This document shows positions 1-7,021 of a DNA stretch of 8,227 nt, one piece after another; positions within the stretch are counted from its first letter, which is position 1, and each line of letters opens with the position of its first letter. Origin of the DNA: Candidatus Iainarchaeum sp. (GTDB taxonomy: Archaea > Iainarchaeota > Iainarchaeia > Iainarchaeales > UBA10191); assembly GCA_013331925.1 (NCBI GenBank), contig DUFJ01000049.1, forward strand, positions 1 to 8,227, written 5' to 3'. The translations under genes were made by a program, and so were the position numbers. Under the pieces are notes generated by a model. That model saw nothing but the letters and a program-made list of their open reading frames with translations. It did not search any database and was not told the origin of the DNA.

Positions 1-117
1 GTCCACTTTGATGTTTTGCTTGAATTCTTTCCACTCATGAGAAAGCCAGCTCGCGCTTGCAAAACCGCCCAAGCCGATTATTGCCAAAACTAAAACCAGG
101 ATTATTGCAACTCTCAT
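1..117 (-). CDS. Secreted protein, N-terminal fragment cut by window edge
   Basis: The first 39 codons of a gene that leaves the window on the left; ATG lies at 117-115. The visible part is a textbook signal peptide: Arg at residue 2, a hydrophobic core of Ile, Leu, Val, Ala and Gly from about residue 3 to 19, then an A-S-A motif (residues 20-22) suited to signal peptidase cleavage before Ser23. The exposed mature start is polar and charged (HEWKEFKQ). The product is therefore probably exported or anchored outside the cell. There is no lipobox cysteine. A weak GGGTTAG lies just upstream of the ATG. Function cannot be told from this piece. It follows the surface-protein operon on the same strand but is separated from it by a T-rich tract, so it may be its own transcription unit. 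Confidence 0.75.
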   Translation of the reverse strand, partial: MRVAIILVLVLAIIGLGGFASASWLSHEWKEFKQNIKVD

Positions 118-158
118 ACACTAACCCTTTTATGTAGAAGGTTTTTTATTTCTCTTGG

Positions 159-164
159 TTTAAA
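159..164 (-). promoter_or_regulatory. Weak TATA-like box upstream of the left-edge secreted gene
   Basis: TTTAAA on the minus strand is centred about 45 bases before the ATG at 117. An archaeal start about 26 bases downstream would fall near 135, giving a leader of about 18 bases. The upstream BRE is not convincing, and the T-rich tract beside it (171-186) could be read as either terminator or promoter. Low confidence. Confidence 0.25.
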
Positions 165-170
165 GCTGGC

Positions 171-186
171 AAAATAAAAAAGAAAG
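171..186 (-). terminator. T-rich tract, candidate archaeal terminator
   Basis: On the minus strand this reads CTTTCTTTTTTATTTT, about 95 bases after the stop of the large secreted gene and before the next start. Archaeal transcription often ends at such U-rich runs without a stable hairpin. No strong hairpin was seen; only a 4-bp AACC/GGTT pairing lies just upstream. The rest of the 118-279 gap holds no gene that I can support. Confidence 0.4.
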
Positions 187-279
187 CGAACCAATGGACG
201 GTTTTCAAATGCCAATTTTAGGCGCCTGAGGACCAGTGTAGGGAACCAGGCACGTATGTAACCCCACTCTCACCATCAG

Positions 280-3200
280 TCACCAAGCGAAATTTGCAAA
301 CCATCTTCCAACCCTTGCACTGCAGCCTGACTCCAAGGAAGTTCGATTGGCTGCATTGCCTGCAGTTGCCGAAACTGCATTCATGACTGCTATAGCATCC
401 TGCCCGCTGATTTTTCCATCCGCGTTTGCTTCAAGGTCTGCAAAAACATCGGCGTTTAGTTGAGATGCCGTGTACTCTCTCGTGCCATTGGCGGTAACAA
501 CCCTAATTATGCCCTCAAGAACAATGCAAGGAGCCGACGCTGGAGCCGCTGTTATGGCCGATTTTGCATTATTAAGACACACATTAGCGTCCTGCAAAAC
601 AATGCCGTTTAACTGTTTTGTGTAAGCGTCTATGCAGACATAAAAAGTCTCGGCATTCGAACCACACTGGGAAACAGGATACGTGTTATTTGCCCCGCAA
701 TAACGCTCAACTGACACGAGTGGTGGCAAAGAAGACCTATATTTTATTAGGCCAGGATAGTTGAGTAATGTTTGCATTCTCTCGCTGCATTGCGCCCAAT
801 TCAAGTCTTTGTTTATTACCGCAAGCATATCAGCAGAGCTTATCTTGTTGTCTGCGTTGGCATTGAATGCGTTAAAGACTGCTGTTGGATAAACCCCTTG
901 CGCTAGCTCGCTGTTGCCGTTCTGCACCACTACCCTCAAGAATCCTTCAAGCTGCGTGCAAGGCGCTGCTTTTGCAACTAAAACATCCTGGCACCTGAAG
1001 TAAGCGTCAGCATTCACTGTTCCTGCAAAATAGCCTGTAGCGCATACTGAATAGTTTTCTGCGCTTGTCTCACAAGATGCTATTGTTACGTTTCCGCATC
1101 TTGGAAGGGCTTGCTCTACCTGGCTGATTCTTTGTTGGCATTCTGAAGCCTGTAATGCTCCTCCAATTACTTGCAAAACGTCTTGGGCATCAATGTCTCC
1201 GTCGCCGTTAATGTCAAAAATGCTTGAATAGTAATTAGTGTCTACAGTCAAGGTTCCTTGATTGGTTATAGTGCGTAACTGTCCTTCCAACTGCTGGCAT
1301 GCTGGCGCTGTCTTTGCCAAATCTGTACAGCGTTTAATGTCCTCAAGCGTTACATTATTCTGCTCCGCAAGGTAAGAGCTCCTGCATGCTGACATTGTTT
1401 CGCCGCTTGTCGCGCAAGCAGAGACTGGGTGAGTGTTATTGGTGTAGCAAAAGTTTACTGTGTCTGCAAGCACAACATTCACTTCGATTTCAGCAGTGGA
1501 AAACTCTGGGTTTTGCGGAACTATGCGGATTGAGTTGACTTTCACATTTACATAGCTGCCGGCGCTTGCTCCAGAGCCTTCCAAAACGTTAGCGTTCTGG
1601 TCTGCCTGCAAGTAAGTGAAGTCTCTTGCTGAGGATATGAAAACTGCCTCTGGAGGATGTTCTGTGCTGCCTGGAGGGTTTGCAAAGTACAGGTTTGACA
1701 ATGTCACTGTTTCTGAAGAAACTTCCGGAACTTCAATCCTATCCATTTGATGTACTGTATAACTTCCGCTTGCTGTAATGACTTGGCGTTCCGGAATTAC
1801 AACGTTTACTTCAATGCTTGCCCTAGATAGTGTTGAGTCGAAATTATTGATGTTGATTGAATTGACTTTTACATTCACATAGCTGCCTGCTTCAGCACCA
1901 CCGCCTATTAGGAAATTTGCATCCTGGCCTTCTTGCAGGTAAGTGAAATTCCTATAGCTTGTGATAAAAACAACTTGTGCTGGATGTTCTGTGCTGCCTG
2001 GAATGTTTGCAAAAGCCATTCTTTCAATCAGCACAGTTCTTGAGGAAACTTCTGGCACTTCAATTCCGTCTCCTCCCTTGACTGTGTATGTTCCGCTTTC
2101 GCTTATGATTTGAGGTATTGGAACTGGCGGAGTGGTTGGAACGCTAGGCACTGTAATTTGGACATGCTTTTCGTCATCAAACCATGCAATGCTTTCCTGC
2201 ACCATTCCAAAGTATACTGTGTAATTTCCTGGGCCTTCATTAAGCCATGTTGGAATGCGCTGGCCGCTTGAGTTAATAAAAGTCGCATTCTGGTCCAAGA
2301 GGATTGTTAGCTGTTTGTTATTAATGCTCTCTCCAGGGGCTATTGTTCCTGGAAGATTAGAGCCTGTAACAACAGGGTCCCAGAGCAGTTTTCCAGAAGG
2401 CGTTTGAATAGCATGCACCCTGTAGCGGAAGTCATCATAATAATCCAACGGAGTGCTAGCTCCAGTAGTCCAGGTGGTGTTGCCGTTGTTCCTAATGTTT
2501 GCCTTAATAAAAAAAGTAGGCACTATTCTGCTTGGCACCACTGGGGTGATGTATTCTCTGTATTCCGAGCTTACGTTTGAAATTACAGCGCTGTTCTGGA
2601 ATACAATCTGCCCTAAATGCCCGCCTTCATATTGCTGCGAGCTCCAAGGCTTTAAAACCTGCCTTAGTGTTCCAGTCCTTGAAAGAGTCGGAGCGCTTCT
2701 CTCATAACGGAAATAATTTCCTGCTGCTCCTGTTCCTTTCTTTCCCAAAACCAGGTTTCCGTTAATGTCTGTTATTAAAAAGTCAAACCTGTCTCCAACA
2801 TCTGCTGAAGCTCCGCTGAATGTTGTAATAAGGTTCATGTCGAATTTTGCTGGAGGGAGGCTTGATTCTGCTGGCGAGGCGGTGTCTGTGTAAATGCTTC
2901 CTGTAGCATTGCTGCCAGTGGGCGGAGTTGAACCGCTGCCAGCGCCTGCTGCAGGAAGTTCAGTTGCTAAAATTATCCACAAGTTTGCTGTTCCTCTTTG
3001 TGCTGAAAGATAATCATACTCTATTGCGTCAATTTTTGAGGCAGGCACATTAATGCCTGTTTCTGCAGCGCCGAGCAAAGCAAACTGCCCTGAAAGGCTC
3101 AAGGCGTAAAAGTTGTTGTCTGCTCCGATTGCGAGCAATGGATAACCTTGGGTAAATGCAACGTGGTTTACCGGAAGCTTTGCCAATGCCTTTATTGGCT

Positions 3201-3432
3201 TGCTTAGCGTTGTCCTGGCGTTTTCTTCCGCAATATTGCAGCTAACTATGTCTCCAAACTTGAACTGCGAGTCTGTAATGTACATCGTTGTCTCGTTGTC
3301 TATGAAAACATAGCATTCTTGTGTAAGCATTGTTGCAGCTGTGATGTTTGCCTGTTCAATGTTTAAAGTGTCTGCAATTGCAAAGCTTGAGAATGCCAGC
3401 AATGCAATCAAAACAATTATTTCTTTTTTCAT
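280..3432 (-). CDS. Large secreted multidomain protein with 109-residue repeats and three six-Cys/calcium-loop modules
   Basis: A 1050-residue exported protein, not recognised as a named family. A signal peptide covers residues 1-20 (KK, hydrophobic core, A-I-A before Asp21). Residues 21-160 form a domain with one Cys pair (C40, C65). A Gly/Ser/Pro linker follows (about 161-192). Residues 195-435 are beta-rich and include an Asn-Gly-rich segment (NNGNTTWT, about 316-323) resembling CARDB/NBR1-like Ig folds. Next come two gapless 109-residue repeats (442-550, 551-659), then three modules (660-778, 779-911, 912-1050), each with six cysteines and one DxNxDGxIxxxD-type loop. There are many NxS/T sequons, so glycosylation is possible. 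No C-terminal membrane anchor or sorting segment is visible. The ATG overlaps the stop of the lipoprotein gene (ATGA), implying translational coupling and a shared role. The domain make-up suggests adhesion or protein binding at the cell surface; no catalytic motif was seen. The stop is TGA. Confidence 0.9.
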   Translation of the reverse strand: MKKEIIVLIALLAFSSFAIADTLNIEQANITAATMLTQECYVFIDNETTMYITDSQFKFGDIVSCNIAEENARTTLSKPIKALAKLPVNHVAFTQGYPLLAIGADNNFYALSLSGQFALLGAAETGINVPASKIDAIEYDYLSAQRGTANLWIILATELPAAGAGSGSTPPTGSNATGSIYTDTASPAESSLPPAKFDMNLITTFSGASADVGDRFDFLITDINGNLVLGKKGTGAAGNYFRYERSAPTLSRTGTLRQVLKPWSSQQYEGGHLGQIVFQNSAVISNVSSEYREYITPVVPSRIVPTFFIKANIRNNGNTTWTTGASTPLDYYDDFRYRVHAIQTPSGKLLWDPVVTGSNLPGTIAPGESINNKQLTILLDQNATFINSSGQRIPTWLNEGPGNYTVYFGMVQESIAWFDDEKHVQITVPSVPTTPPVPIPQIISESGTYTVKGGDGIEVPEVSSRTVLIERMAFANIPGSTEHPAQVVFITSYRNFTYLQEGQDANFLIGGGAEAGSYVNVKVNSININNFDSTLSRASIEVNVVIPERQVITASGSYTVHQMDRIEVPEVSSETVTLSNLYFANPPGSTEHPPEAVFISSARDFTYLQADQNANVLEGSGASAGSYVNVKVNSIRIVPQNPEFSTAEIEVNVVLADTVNFCYTNNTHPVSACATSGETMSACRSSYLAEQNNVTLEDIKRCTDLAKTAPACQQLEGQLRTITNQGTLTVDTNYYSSIFDINGDGDIDAQDVLQVIGGALQASECQQRISQVEQALPRCGNVTIASCETSAENYSVCATGYFAGTVNADAYFRCQDVLVAKAAPCTQLEGFLRVVVQNGNSELAQGVYPTAVFNAFNANADNKISSADMLAVINKDLNWAQCSERMQTLLNYPGLIKYRSSLPPLVSVERYCGANNTYPVSQCGSNAETFYVCIDAYTKQLNGIVLQDANVCLNNAKSAITAAPASAPCIVLEGIIRVVTANGTREYTASQLNADVFADLEANADGKISGQDAIAVMNAVSATAGNAANRTSLESGCSARVGRWFANFAW
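283..699 (-). repeat. Six-Cys plus calcium-loop module 3 (residues 912-1050)
   Basis: Cysteines at 912, 923, 933, 952, 969 and 1037. The motif after Cys5 is IVLEG. The loop at 1001-1012 (EANADGKISGQD) has Glu at position 1. The Cys1-Cys4 spacings match module 1 exactly (11, 10, 19), while the later spacings are longer. It forms the C-terminus of the protein. Confidence 0.7.
700..1098 (-). repeat. Six-Cys plus calcium-loop module 2 (residues 779-911)
   Basis: Cysteines at 779, 787, 797, 814, 825 and 882 keep the same order and near-identical spacing as module 1. The motif after Cys5 is TQLEG. The loop at 857-868 (NANADNKISSAD) has Asn in place of the first Asp and lacks the central Gly, so calcium binding may be weaker. 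An extra tail of about 29 residues leads to module 3. Confidence 0.7.
1099..1455 (-). repeat. Six-Cys plus calcium-loop module 1 (residues 660-778)
   Basis: Cysteines at 662, 673, 683, 702, 712 and 765. A loop at 740-751 (DINGDGDIDAQD) matches the dockerin/EF-hand pattern with Asp at positions 1, 5 and 12 and Asn at 3. The motif after Cys5 is QQLEG. This is the only module with a fully canonical loop. Three disulfides and bound calcium are inferred. Confidence 0.75.
1456..1782 (-). repeat. 109-residue repeat, copy 2 (residues 551-659)
   Basis: Second copy, directly abutting copy 1 with the same length (327 bases). The most divergent stretches are the segment just after EVSS and the one after VNSI, likely loops. 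It ends at the junction with the first cysteine-rich module. Confidence 0.85.
1783..2109 (-). repeat. 109-residue repeat, copy 1 (residues 442-550)
   Basis: First of two adjacent repeats within the large secreted protein. By eye it aligns without gaps to copy 2, with about 65 of 109 residues identical. Conserved blocks include IEVPEVSS, PGSTEHP, FTYLQ and GSYVNVKVNSI. Alternating hydrophobic and polar residues suggest a beta-sandwich. I do not recognise the family. Confidence 0.85.
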
Positions 3433-3869
3433 TGTGCTTCGCCTCCGCTGACTGTTATTGTTTTGCTAATGGTTTTGATTTGATAGTCTGCTGTAAGCGT
3501 GATAATATCAACAGTGTACGTTCCAGGGCTTGCGTACTCCTGGTTTGCAGAGTAAGCGCACTCTGTTTTATTGTCGCATTGGAATGTCCTAAAGCTGTCA
3601 ATGCCTTCAACTCCTGCTCCTTTGAAATTCACAATCACTTCCACAATGCCCTTGTCATAAGTTGCAATTCCGCTGATTTCCACATTCCTGCGGACAAGAG
3701 CTGTTGAAGGCGCAGTAGCATCAACTGTTATGTCTGATAGTTGAGGAGGCTCTTCTGGAGGAACAATTGGGGGATTTTCTGGGGGAGTTTCAGGAGGCTG
3801 CTCAACGCAGCCTGTTATAAAAATAATAATGCCTAGTGCCAAGGCAAGGACTAGAATTTTGCTTTTCAA
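3429..3869 (-). CDS. Small surface lipoprotein with Pro/Glu-rich linker and beta-rich domain
   Basis: A 146-residue lipoprotein. The start chosen is TTG at 3869-3867, because AAGGAGGA ends eight bases upstream and the predicted transcription start (about 3908) lies between this TTG and the upstream in-frame GTG at 3917. From TTG the protein has a classic lipoprotein signal (K-S-K, hydrophobic core, lipobox I-T-G-C with Cys21). Lipid attachment at Cys21 would tether it to the outer face of the membrane. Next is a PPE-rich spacer (about residues 22-43), then about 100 residues resembling an Ig or PKD-like beta-sandwich with one probable disulfide (QCDNKTEC). It ends in TGA overlapping the ATG of the large secreted gene, so the two are probably made together. 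The spacer would hold the domain away from the membrane, perhaps as an anchor or partner for the 1050-residue protein (inference). Family not recognised. Confidence 0.85.
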   Translation of the reverse strand: MKSKILVLALALGIIIFITGCVEQPPETPPENPPIVPPEEPPQLSDITVDATAPSTALVRRNVEISGIATYDKGIVEVIVNFKGAGVEGIDSFRTFQCDNKTECAYSANQEYASPGTYTVDIITLTADYQIKTISKTITVSGGEAQ

Positions 3870-3876
3870 CTTTAAA

Positions 3877-3884
3877 TCCTCCTT
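3877..3884 (-). promoter_or_regulatory. Strong ribosome binding site fixing the lipoprotein start
   Basis: AAGGAGGA on the minus strand, with GGAGG ending eight bases before the TTG at 3869. It lies inside the longer open frame that starts at GTG 3917, and is the main reason for preferring the shorter protein. Confidence 0.75.
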
Positions 3885-3930
3885 AAGGAACAGTTTTTCC
3901 TGTATTGTAAGTATCACTTATCCTTGTAAT

Positions 3931-3939
3931 GTATAAAAA
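3931..3939 (-). promoter_or_regulatory. TATA box of the lipoprotein/secreted-protein operon
   Basis: TTTTTATAC on the minus strand, preceded by an A-rich BRE-like stretch (ACAAAAGC). Archaeal initiation about 26 bases downstream would start near 3908, giving a leader of roughly 40 bases with the ribosome site at its end. The T-runs here and at 3955-3959 may also help end the dnaJ transcript. Confidence 0.5.
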
Positions 3940-3969
3940 GCTTTTGTTTTGCTTAAAAACAGCGTTTGC

Positions 3970-4344
3970 TCATTTGGAAAATTTTCTCTTGAAGCCTGAG
4001 AAAAAGCCTTCCCTTTCTTTAAAACCGTCAAGCCTTGAGAGCTCTTCAAAAAGCTCTTTTTGCTTTTTTGAAAGGCTTGCAGGAGTCTTGACTATTGCTT
4101 TAACGTACAAGTCTCCAATCCTTGAGGAGTTTATCTCTTTCACTCCAAGGCCTTTGAGCTTGAATATAGTGTCTGTCTGCGTGCCTGCTGGAACTTTAAG
4201 CATTGCTTTTTTTCCTGAAATTGTCGGAACCTCAAGCTCGCTTCCTAGCGCTGCTTCCGTAAAGCTTATTGGCATTTCTAAAAACAAGTCGCTTGCGCCT
4301 CTTTTGAAAATCTTGTGGGGCTTTACTAGCACAACAACATACAA
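3970..4344 (-). CDS. dnaJ: DnaJ C-terminal part, downstream of in-frame UGA
   Basis: This continues the dnaJ reading frame after the TGA at 4348-4350; no frameshift separates the two parts. It holds the rest of the client-binding region, CTD II and the dimerisation tail: YVVVLVKPHKIF, then PISFTEAALGSELEVPT, VPAGTQTDTIFKLKGLGV, a second GDLYV, and the usual charged end (KEREGFFSGFKRKFSK). If translated alone, the nearest start is TTG at 4344-4342, two codons after the stop (the Leu of DLYV). A weak GGCGGA lies about 13 bases upstream. Alone it lacks the J-domain and zinc region, so it could not stimulate DnaK. With the N-terminal part and one residue for the TGA, the total is about 377 residues, the normal DnaJ length. 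It ends at TGA, about 30 bases before the next promoter. Confidence 0.85.
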   Translation of the reverse strand: MYVVVLVKPHKIFKRGASDLFLEMPISFTEAALGSELEVPTISGKKAMLKVPAGTQTDTIFKLKGLGVKEINSSRIGDLYVKAIVKTPASLSKKQKELFEELSRLDGFKEREGFFSGFKRKFSK

Positions 4345-4347
4345 GTC

Positions 4348-4350
4348 TCA
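4348..4350 (-). other. dnaJ: In-frame TGA at the conserved Gly codon of dnaJ
   Basis: The minus strand reads GGC GGA ATG CAC TGA GAC TTG TAT. DnaJ proteins have GGxxGDLYV here; this gene has GGMH-stop-DLYV, so the stop replaces the glycine exactly. One change, GGA to TGA, would account for it. Confidence 0.9.
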
Positions 4351-5103
4351 GTGCATTCCGCCCTTCAAGCCAGTGTTTCCCTCTCCTTTGAGCCTTAAGT
4401 GGTTTCCTGAATCAATGCCTGCAGGAATTTTTACACTAATTCTTTTCTTGACTCGCATCTGGCCTGAACCGTTGCATTTTCTGCAAGGGTTTTTTATCGC
4501 AATTCCTGAGCCTTGGCATTTTGGGCAGGTGGTACGAGTAGAAAATATTCCAAACACTGTCCTTTGCGTCCTTTCAACCATTCCTCTTCCATTGCATGCA
4601 CTGCATTTTGAGAGCTCTTTATCCCTGCTTCCTGTTCCTTCGCATTCAGAGCATTTTTCAGTCTTTGCAATCTCTATTGTTTTTTCAGTGCCTGTTGCTG
4701 CTTCTTCAAGCTCTATTTCCAATTCTGTCTTAAGGTCTGCTCCGCGCTGGCTTGCCTGCTTTCTCTCCACTTTGAAGGATTGCTCGAAAGGGTCAAATCC
4801 TAGGTCTCCGAAAAGGTCTGAAAAGTCAAAGTGTGCTCCGCCTCTCCTTATGAAATCGTTGATGTCAAATCCTGCAAATTCAGGGCTTTCAAACCCGTAA
4901 GAGTCATAGGCCGAGCGCTTTTGCGCGTCTGAAAGTATAGTGTATGCTTCCAGGACTTCCTTGAATTTTTCTTCAGCTCCTGGCTCTTTGTTGATGTCTG
5001 GATGGTATTTTTTCGCTAACTCTTTGTACGCCTGTTTTACCTGTTCCGGAGTCGCATTTCTCCCCAAGCCTAAAGTTTCATAATAGTCTCTTTTTTCAGG
5101 CAT
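4348..5103 (-). CDS. dnaJ: DnaJ (Hsp40) co-chaperone, N-terminal part ending at in-frame UGA
   Basis: Hsp40 partner that delivers unfolded proteins to DnaK and stimulates its ATPase. This 251-residue part has a J-domain (about 5-70) with HPD at 34-36. A Gly/Phe region follows (about 71-116) with a DIF-like DFSDLFGD. All four CxxCxGxG zinc motifs are intact, at Cys 151/154, 167/170, 193/196 and 207/210. The start of the client-binding domain (KIPAGIDSGNHLRLKGEG) then runs up to the TGA. The ATG at 5103 fits the usual family start (KRDYYE). It lies 51 bases after dnaK with no clear ribosome site. If the UGA stops translation, the product keeps the J, G/F and zinc regions but loses CTD II and the dimer interface. 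Such a piece could still act on DnaK, but client handling would probably be impaired. Family identity is certain; only the meaning of the stop is open. Confidence 0.95.
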   Translation of the reverse strand: MPEKRDYYETLGLGRNATPEQVKQAYKELAKKYHPDINKEPGAEEKFKEVLEAYTILSDAQKRSAYDSYGFESPEFAGFDINDFIRRGGAHFDFSDLFGDLGFDPFEQSFKVERKQASQRGADLKTELEIELEEAATGTEKTIEIAKTEKCSECEGTGSRDKELSKCSACNGRGMVERTQRTVFGIFSTRTTCPKCQGSGIAIKNPCRKCNGSGQMRVKKRISVKIPAGIDSGNHLRLKGEGNTGLKGGMH

Positions 5104-5154
5104 TTTTTAAAACCAGTTTTCTTTTGGCAGGTTATTGATAGCTTGCGGCTCTTT

Positions 5155-7017
5155 CTATTTCTTGTCGTCTTCAACTTTAAAGTCAGCATCAACTGCGTTA
5201 TCCTTGTCTGGATTTGTGCCTTCAGGCTTTTGCTCCGGCTCTTGCTTTTGGTCTCGTGCTTGCTGCGCTTTCTGGTAAAGCTCTGTTGAAGCCTCTTGCA
5301 CTAAAGCCTGCAGTTCCGCAAGCTTTGCTTTTATCGCGTTAGCGTCTTTTTTCTCTGGCTTGAGCAATGCCTTCATCTCTTCTATTTTTGCTTTAATCTT
5401 TTCTATCTCGCTGCTTGAAACCTTTCCCTCAAAGTCTTTGAGCAAATTCTCTGTCTGGTACACTAGAGAGTCCGCGTTGTTTATTGTCTCAATCTCTTGC
5501 TTTCTTTTCTCGTCTTCAGAGGCGTGCTCTTCAGCCTCTTTTTGCATTCTTTTAATCTCTTCTTCTGAAAGCTTTTGCGCTGCTATGATTTTTATGCTCT
5601 GCTGCTTTCCTGTGCCTAAATCCTTTGCTGTAACGTGAACTATTCCGTTGGCGTCAATGTCAAAGCTTACTTCGATTTGCGGAATTCCCCTAGGCGCTGG
5701 AGGAATTCCGACAAGCTGGAATCTTCCCAAAGTTTTATTGTCCAGAGCCATCGGCCTTTCTCCCTGCAAAACATGAATGTCCACTGCTGTTTGCGAATCA
5801 GCTGCTGTTGAAAAAATCTGGCTCTTTCTTGTCGGGATTGTGGTGTTTCTTTCAATCAGCTTTGTCAGCACTCCGCCTAGAGTTTCAACTCCAAGGCTTA
5901 GTGGCGTGACATCAAGCAATAAGATGTCTTTTACCTCTCCTGCCAGCACTCCAGCCTGGATTGCAGCTCCTGCAGCCACTGCCTCCATCGGGTCAACGCC
6001 TCTTTCTGGAACTTTTCCGAATTGCGTTTCAATGAATTTTTGCACTGCGGGCATTCTTGTAGGCCCGCCTATAAGAATTATTTTTCCAATGTCCGCTGCC
6101 TCAAGCTTTGCGTCAGCTAATGCCTGCCTTACTGGCTTTTCGCATTTCTTGATCAAGGGCATTACTATCTCTTCAAGCTTTGCCCTGTTCAAAGTGTAGG
6201 TAAAGTGTTTCGGGCCTGAAGAGTCAGCTGTTATGTACGGAAGGTTAATGTCCGTGCTTAGGCTTGTTGAAAGCTCTATTTTTGCTCTCTCCGCACTCTC
6301 CTTCAAGCGTTGCATTGCAACGCTGTCCTTCCTTAAATCAATTGCTTCTATTTTTTTGAACTCCTGCAGCAGGAATTCTGTAAGCGAGGCATCCATGTCA
6401 GTTCCGCCAAGCTGCGTGTCTCCAGAGGTTGATTTTACCTCAAACACTCCGTTCCCGAATTCCATTACTGTAACGTCTAAAGTTCCGCCTCCAAAATCAA
6501 ACACGACTATTTTTTGCTCCTTGCTTTGCTTGTCTAATCCGTAAGCTAGCGAGGCTGCTGTAGGCTCGTTAATGATTCTAATAACTTCCAATCCTGCAAT
6601 AGCTCCTGCATCCTTTGTTGCCTGGCGTTGATTGTCGTCAAAGTATGCCGGAACTGTAATTACTGCTTTTTCAACTTTCTCCCCCAGAAAAGCTTCAGCG
6701 TCTTTTTTGATTTTCTGCAATAGGAAAGCGCTTAGCTGCTGTGGATTGTACTCTTTTCCCCCAGCCTTGTACTTGAAGTCTGTGCCCATTTTTCTCTTGA
6801 ATGCAGTGAAGGTGTTTTCAGGGTTTGAAACAGCCTGCCTTTTTGCTGGCTCTCCTACGAGCATCTGGCCTTCTTTAGTAAAGGCTACAACGCTTGGGAA
6901 TGCCTTTCCATAAAGCGAAACTCCTTCTGCTGATGGAATAATGCGCGGCTTTCCTGCTTCCAGGACTGCTGCTCCGGAATTCGTCGTTCCGAGGTCTATG
7001 CCTATGAGCTTTGCCAT
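5155..7017 (-). CDS. dnaK: Molecular chaperone DnaK (Hsp70)
   Basis: ATP-driven cytoplasmic chaperone that binds and releases exposed hydrophobic peptides, working with DnaJ and GrpE encoded beside it. It is full length at 620 residues. The nucleotide-binding domain has IDLGTTNS (7-14), the second phosphate motif [10 protein letters not shown] (173-182) and LIGGPTRMP (315-323). The interdomain linker is [13 protein letters not shown] (364-376). The substrate-binding beta domain and helical lid follow, then a disordered Gln/Glu/Pro-rich end closing in VEDDKK. The roughly 24-residue insertion that Gram-negative DnaKs carry after about residue 80 is absent, as in archaeal and Gram-positive homologues. 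ATG at 7017 has GGGGAGTGA just upstream and lies four bases after the grpE stop, so the two are translated in tandem. The stop is TAG, the only non-TGA stop in the window. Confidence 0.98.
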   Translation of the reverse strand: MAKLIGIDLGTTNSGAAVLEAGKPRIIPSAEGVSLYGKAFPSVVAFTKEGQMLVGEPAKRQAVSNPENTFTAFKRKMGTDFKYKAGGKEYNPQQLSAFLLQKIKKDAEAFLGEKVEKAVITVPAYFDDNQRQATKDAGAIAGLEVIRIINEPTAASLAYGLDKQSKEQKIVVFDFGGGTLDVTVMEFGNGVFEVKSTSGDTQLGGTDMDASLTEFLLQEFKKIEAIDLRKDSVAMQRLKESAERAKIELSTSLSTDINLPYITADSSGPKHFTYTLNRAKLEEIVMPLIKKCEKPVRQALADAKLEAADIGKIILIGGPTRMPAVQKFIETQFGKVPERGVDPMEAVAAGAAIQAGVLAGEVKDILLLDVTPLSLGVETLGGVLTKLIERNTTIPTRKSQIFSTAADSQTAVDIHVLQGERPMALDNKTLGRFQLVGIPPAPRGIPQIEVSFDIDANGIVHVTAKDLGTGKQQSIKIIAAQKLSEEEIKRMQKEAEEHASEDEKRKQEIETINNADSLVYQTENLLKDFEGKVSSSEIEKIKAKIEEMKALLKPEKKDANAIKAKLAELQALVQEASTELYQKAQQARDQKQEPEQKPEGTNPDKDNAVDADFKVEDDKK

Positions 7018-7021
7018 TCTC

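Noticed and set aside
208..279. C-terminal extension of the large secreted protein if its TGA were read through
   Set aside because: It would add only about 23 residues with no recognisable feature before another TGA.
283..1455. Cohesin-dockerin (cellulosome) system
   Set aside because: Each module has one loop, not two, and six cysteines. No cohesin or carbohydrate-active domain is present in the window.
4348..4350. Selenocysteine as the meaning of the dnaJ TGA
   Set aside because: The position is a conserved glycine, not a redox cysteine, and no SECIS-like hairpin was evident nearby. Archaeal SECIS elements lie in untranslated regions of a few methanogen genes.
3929..4900. Long open frame (323 residues) on the plus strand, antisense to dnaJ
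   Set aside because: It lies wholly opposite clearly conserved dnaJ sequence. Its Ser/Pro/Leu/Phe-rich translation is typical of a shadow frame and shows no domain.
5104..5154. Internal promoter for dnaJ in the gap after dnaK
   Set aside because: The TTTTAAAA sequence is too close to the ATG to serve as a TATA box for this gene, and no ribosome site or BRE was seen.
5777..6199. Plus-strand open frames opposite dnaK
   Set aside because: Conserved DnaK motifs on the other strand explain the sequence; the products look like antisense shadows.
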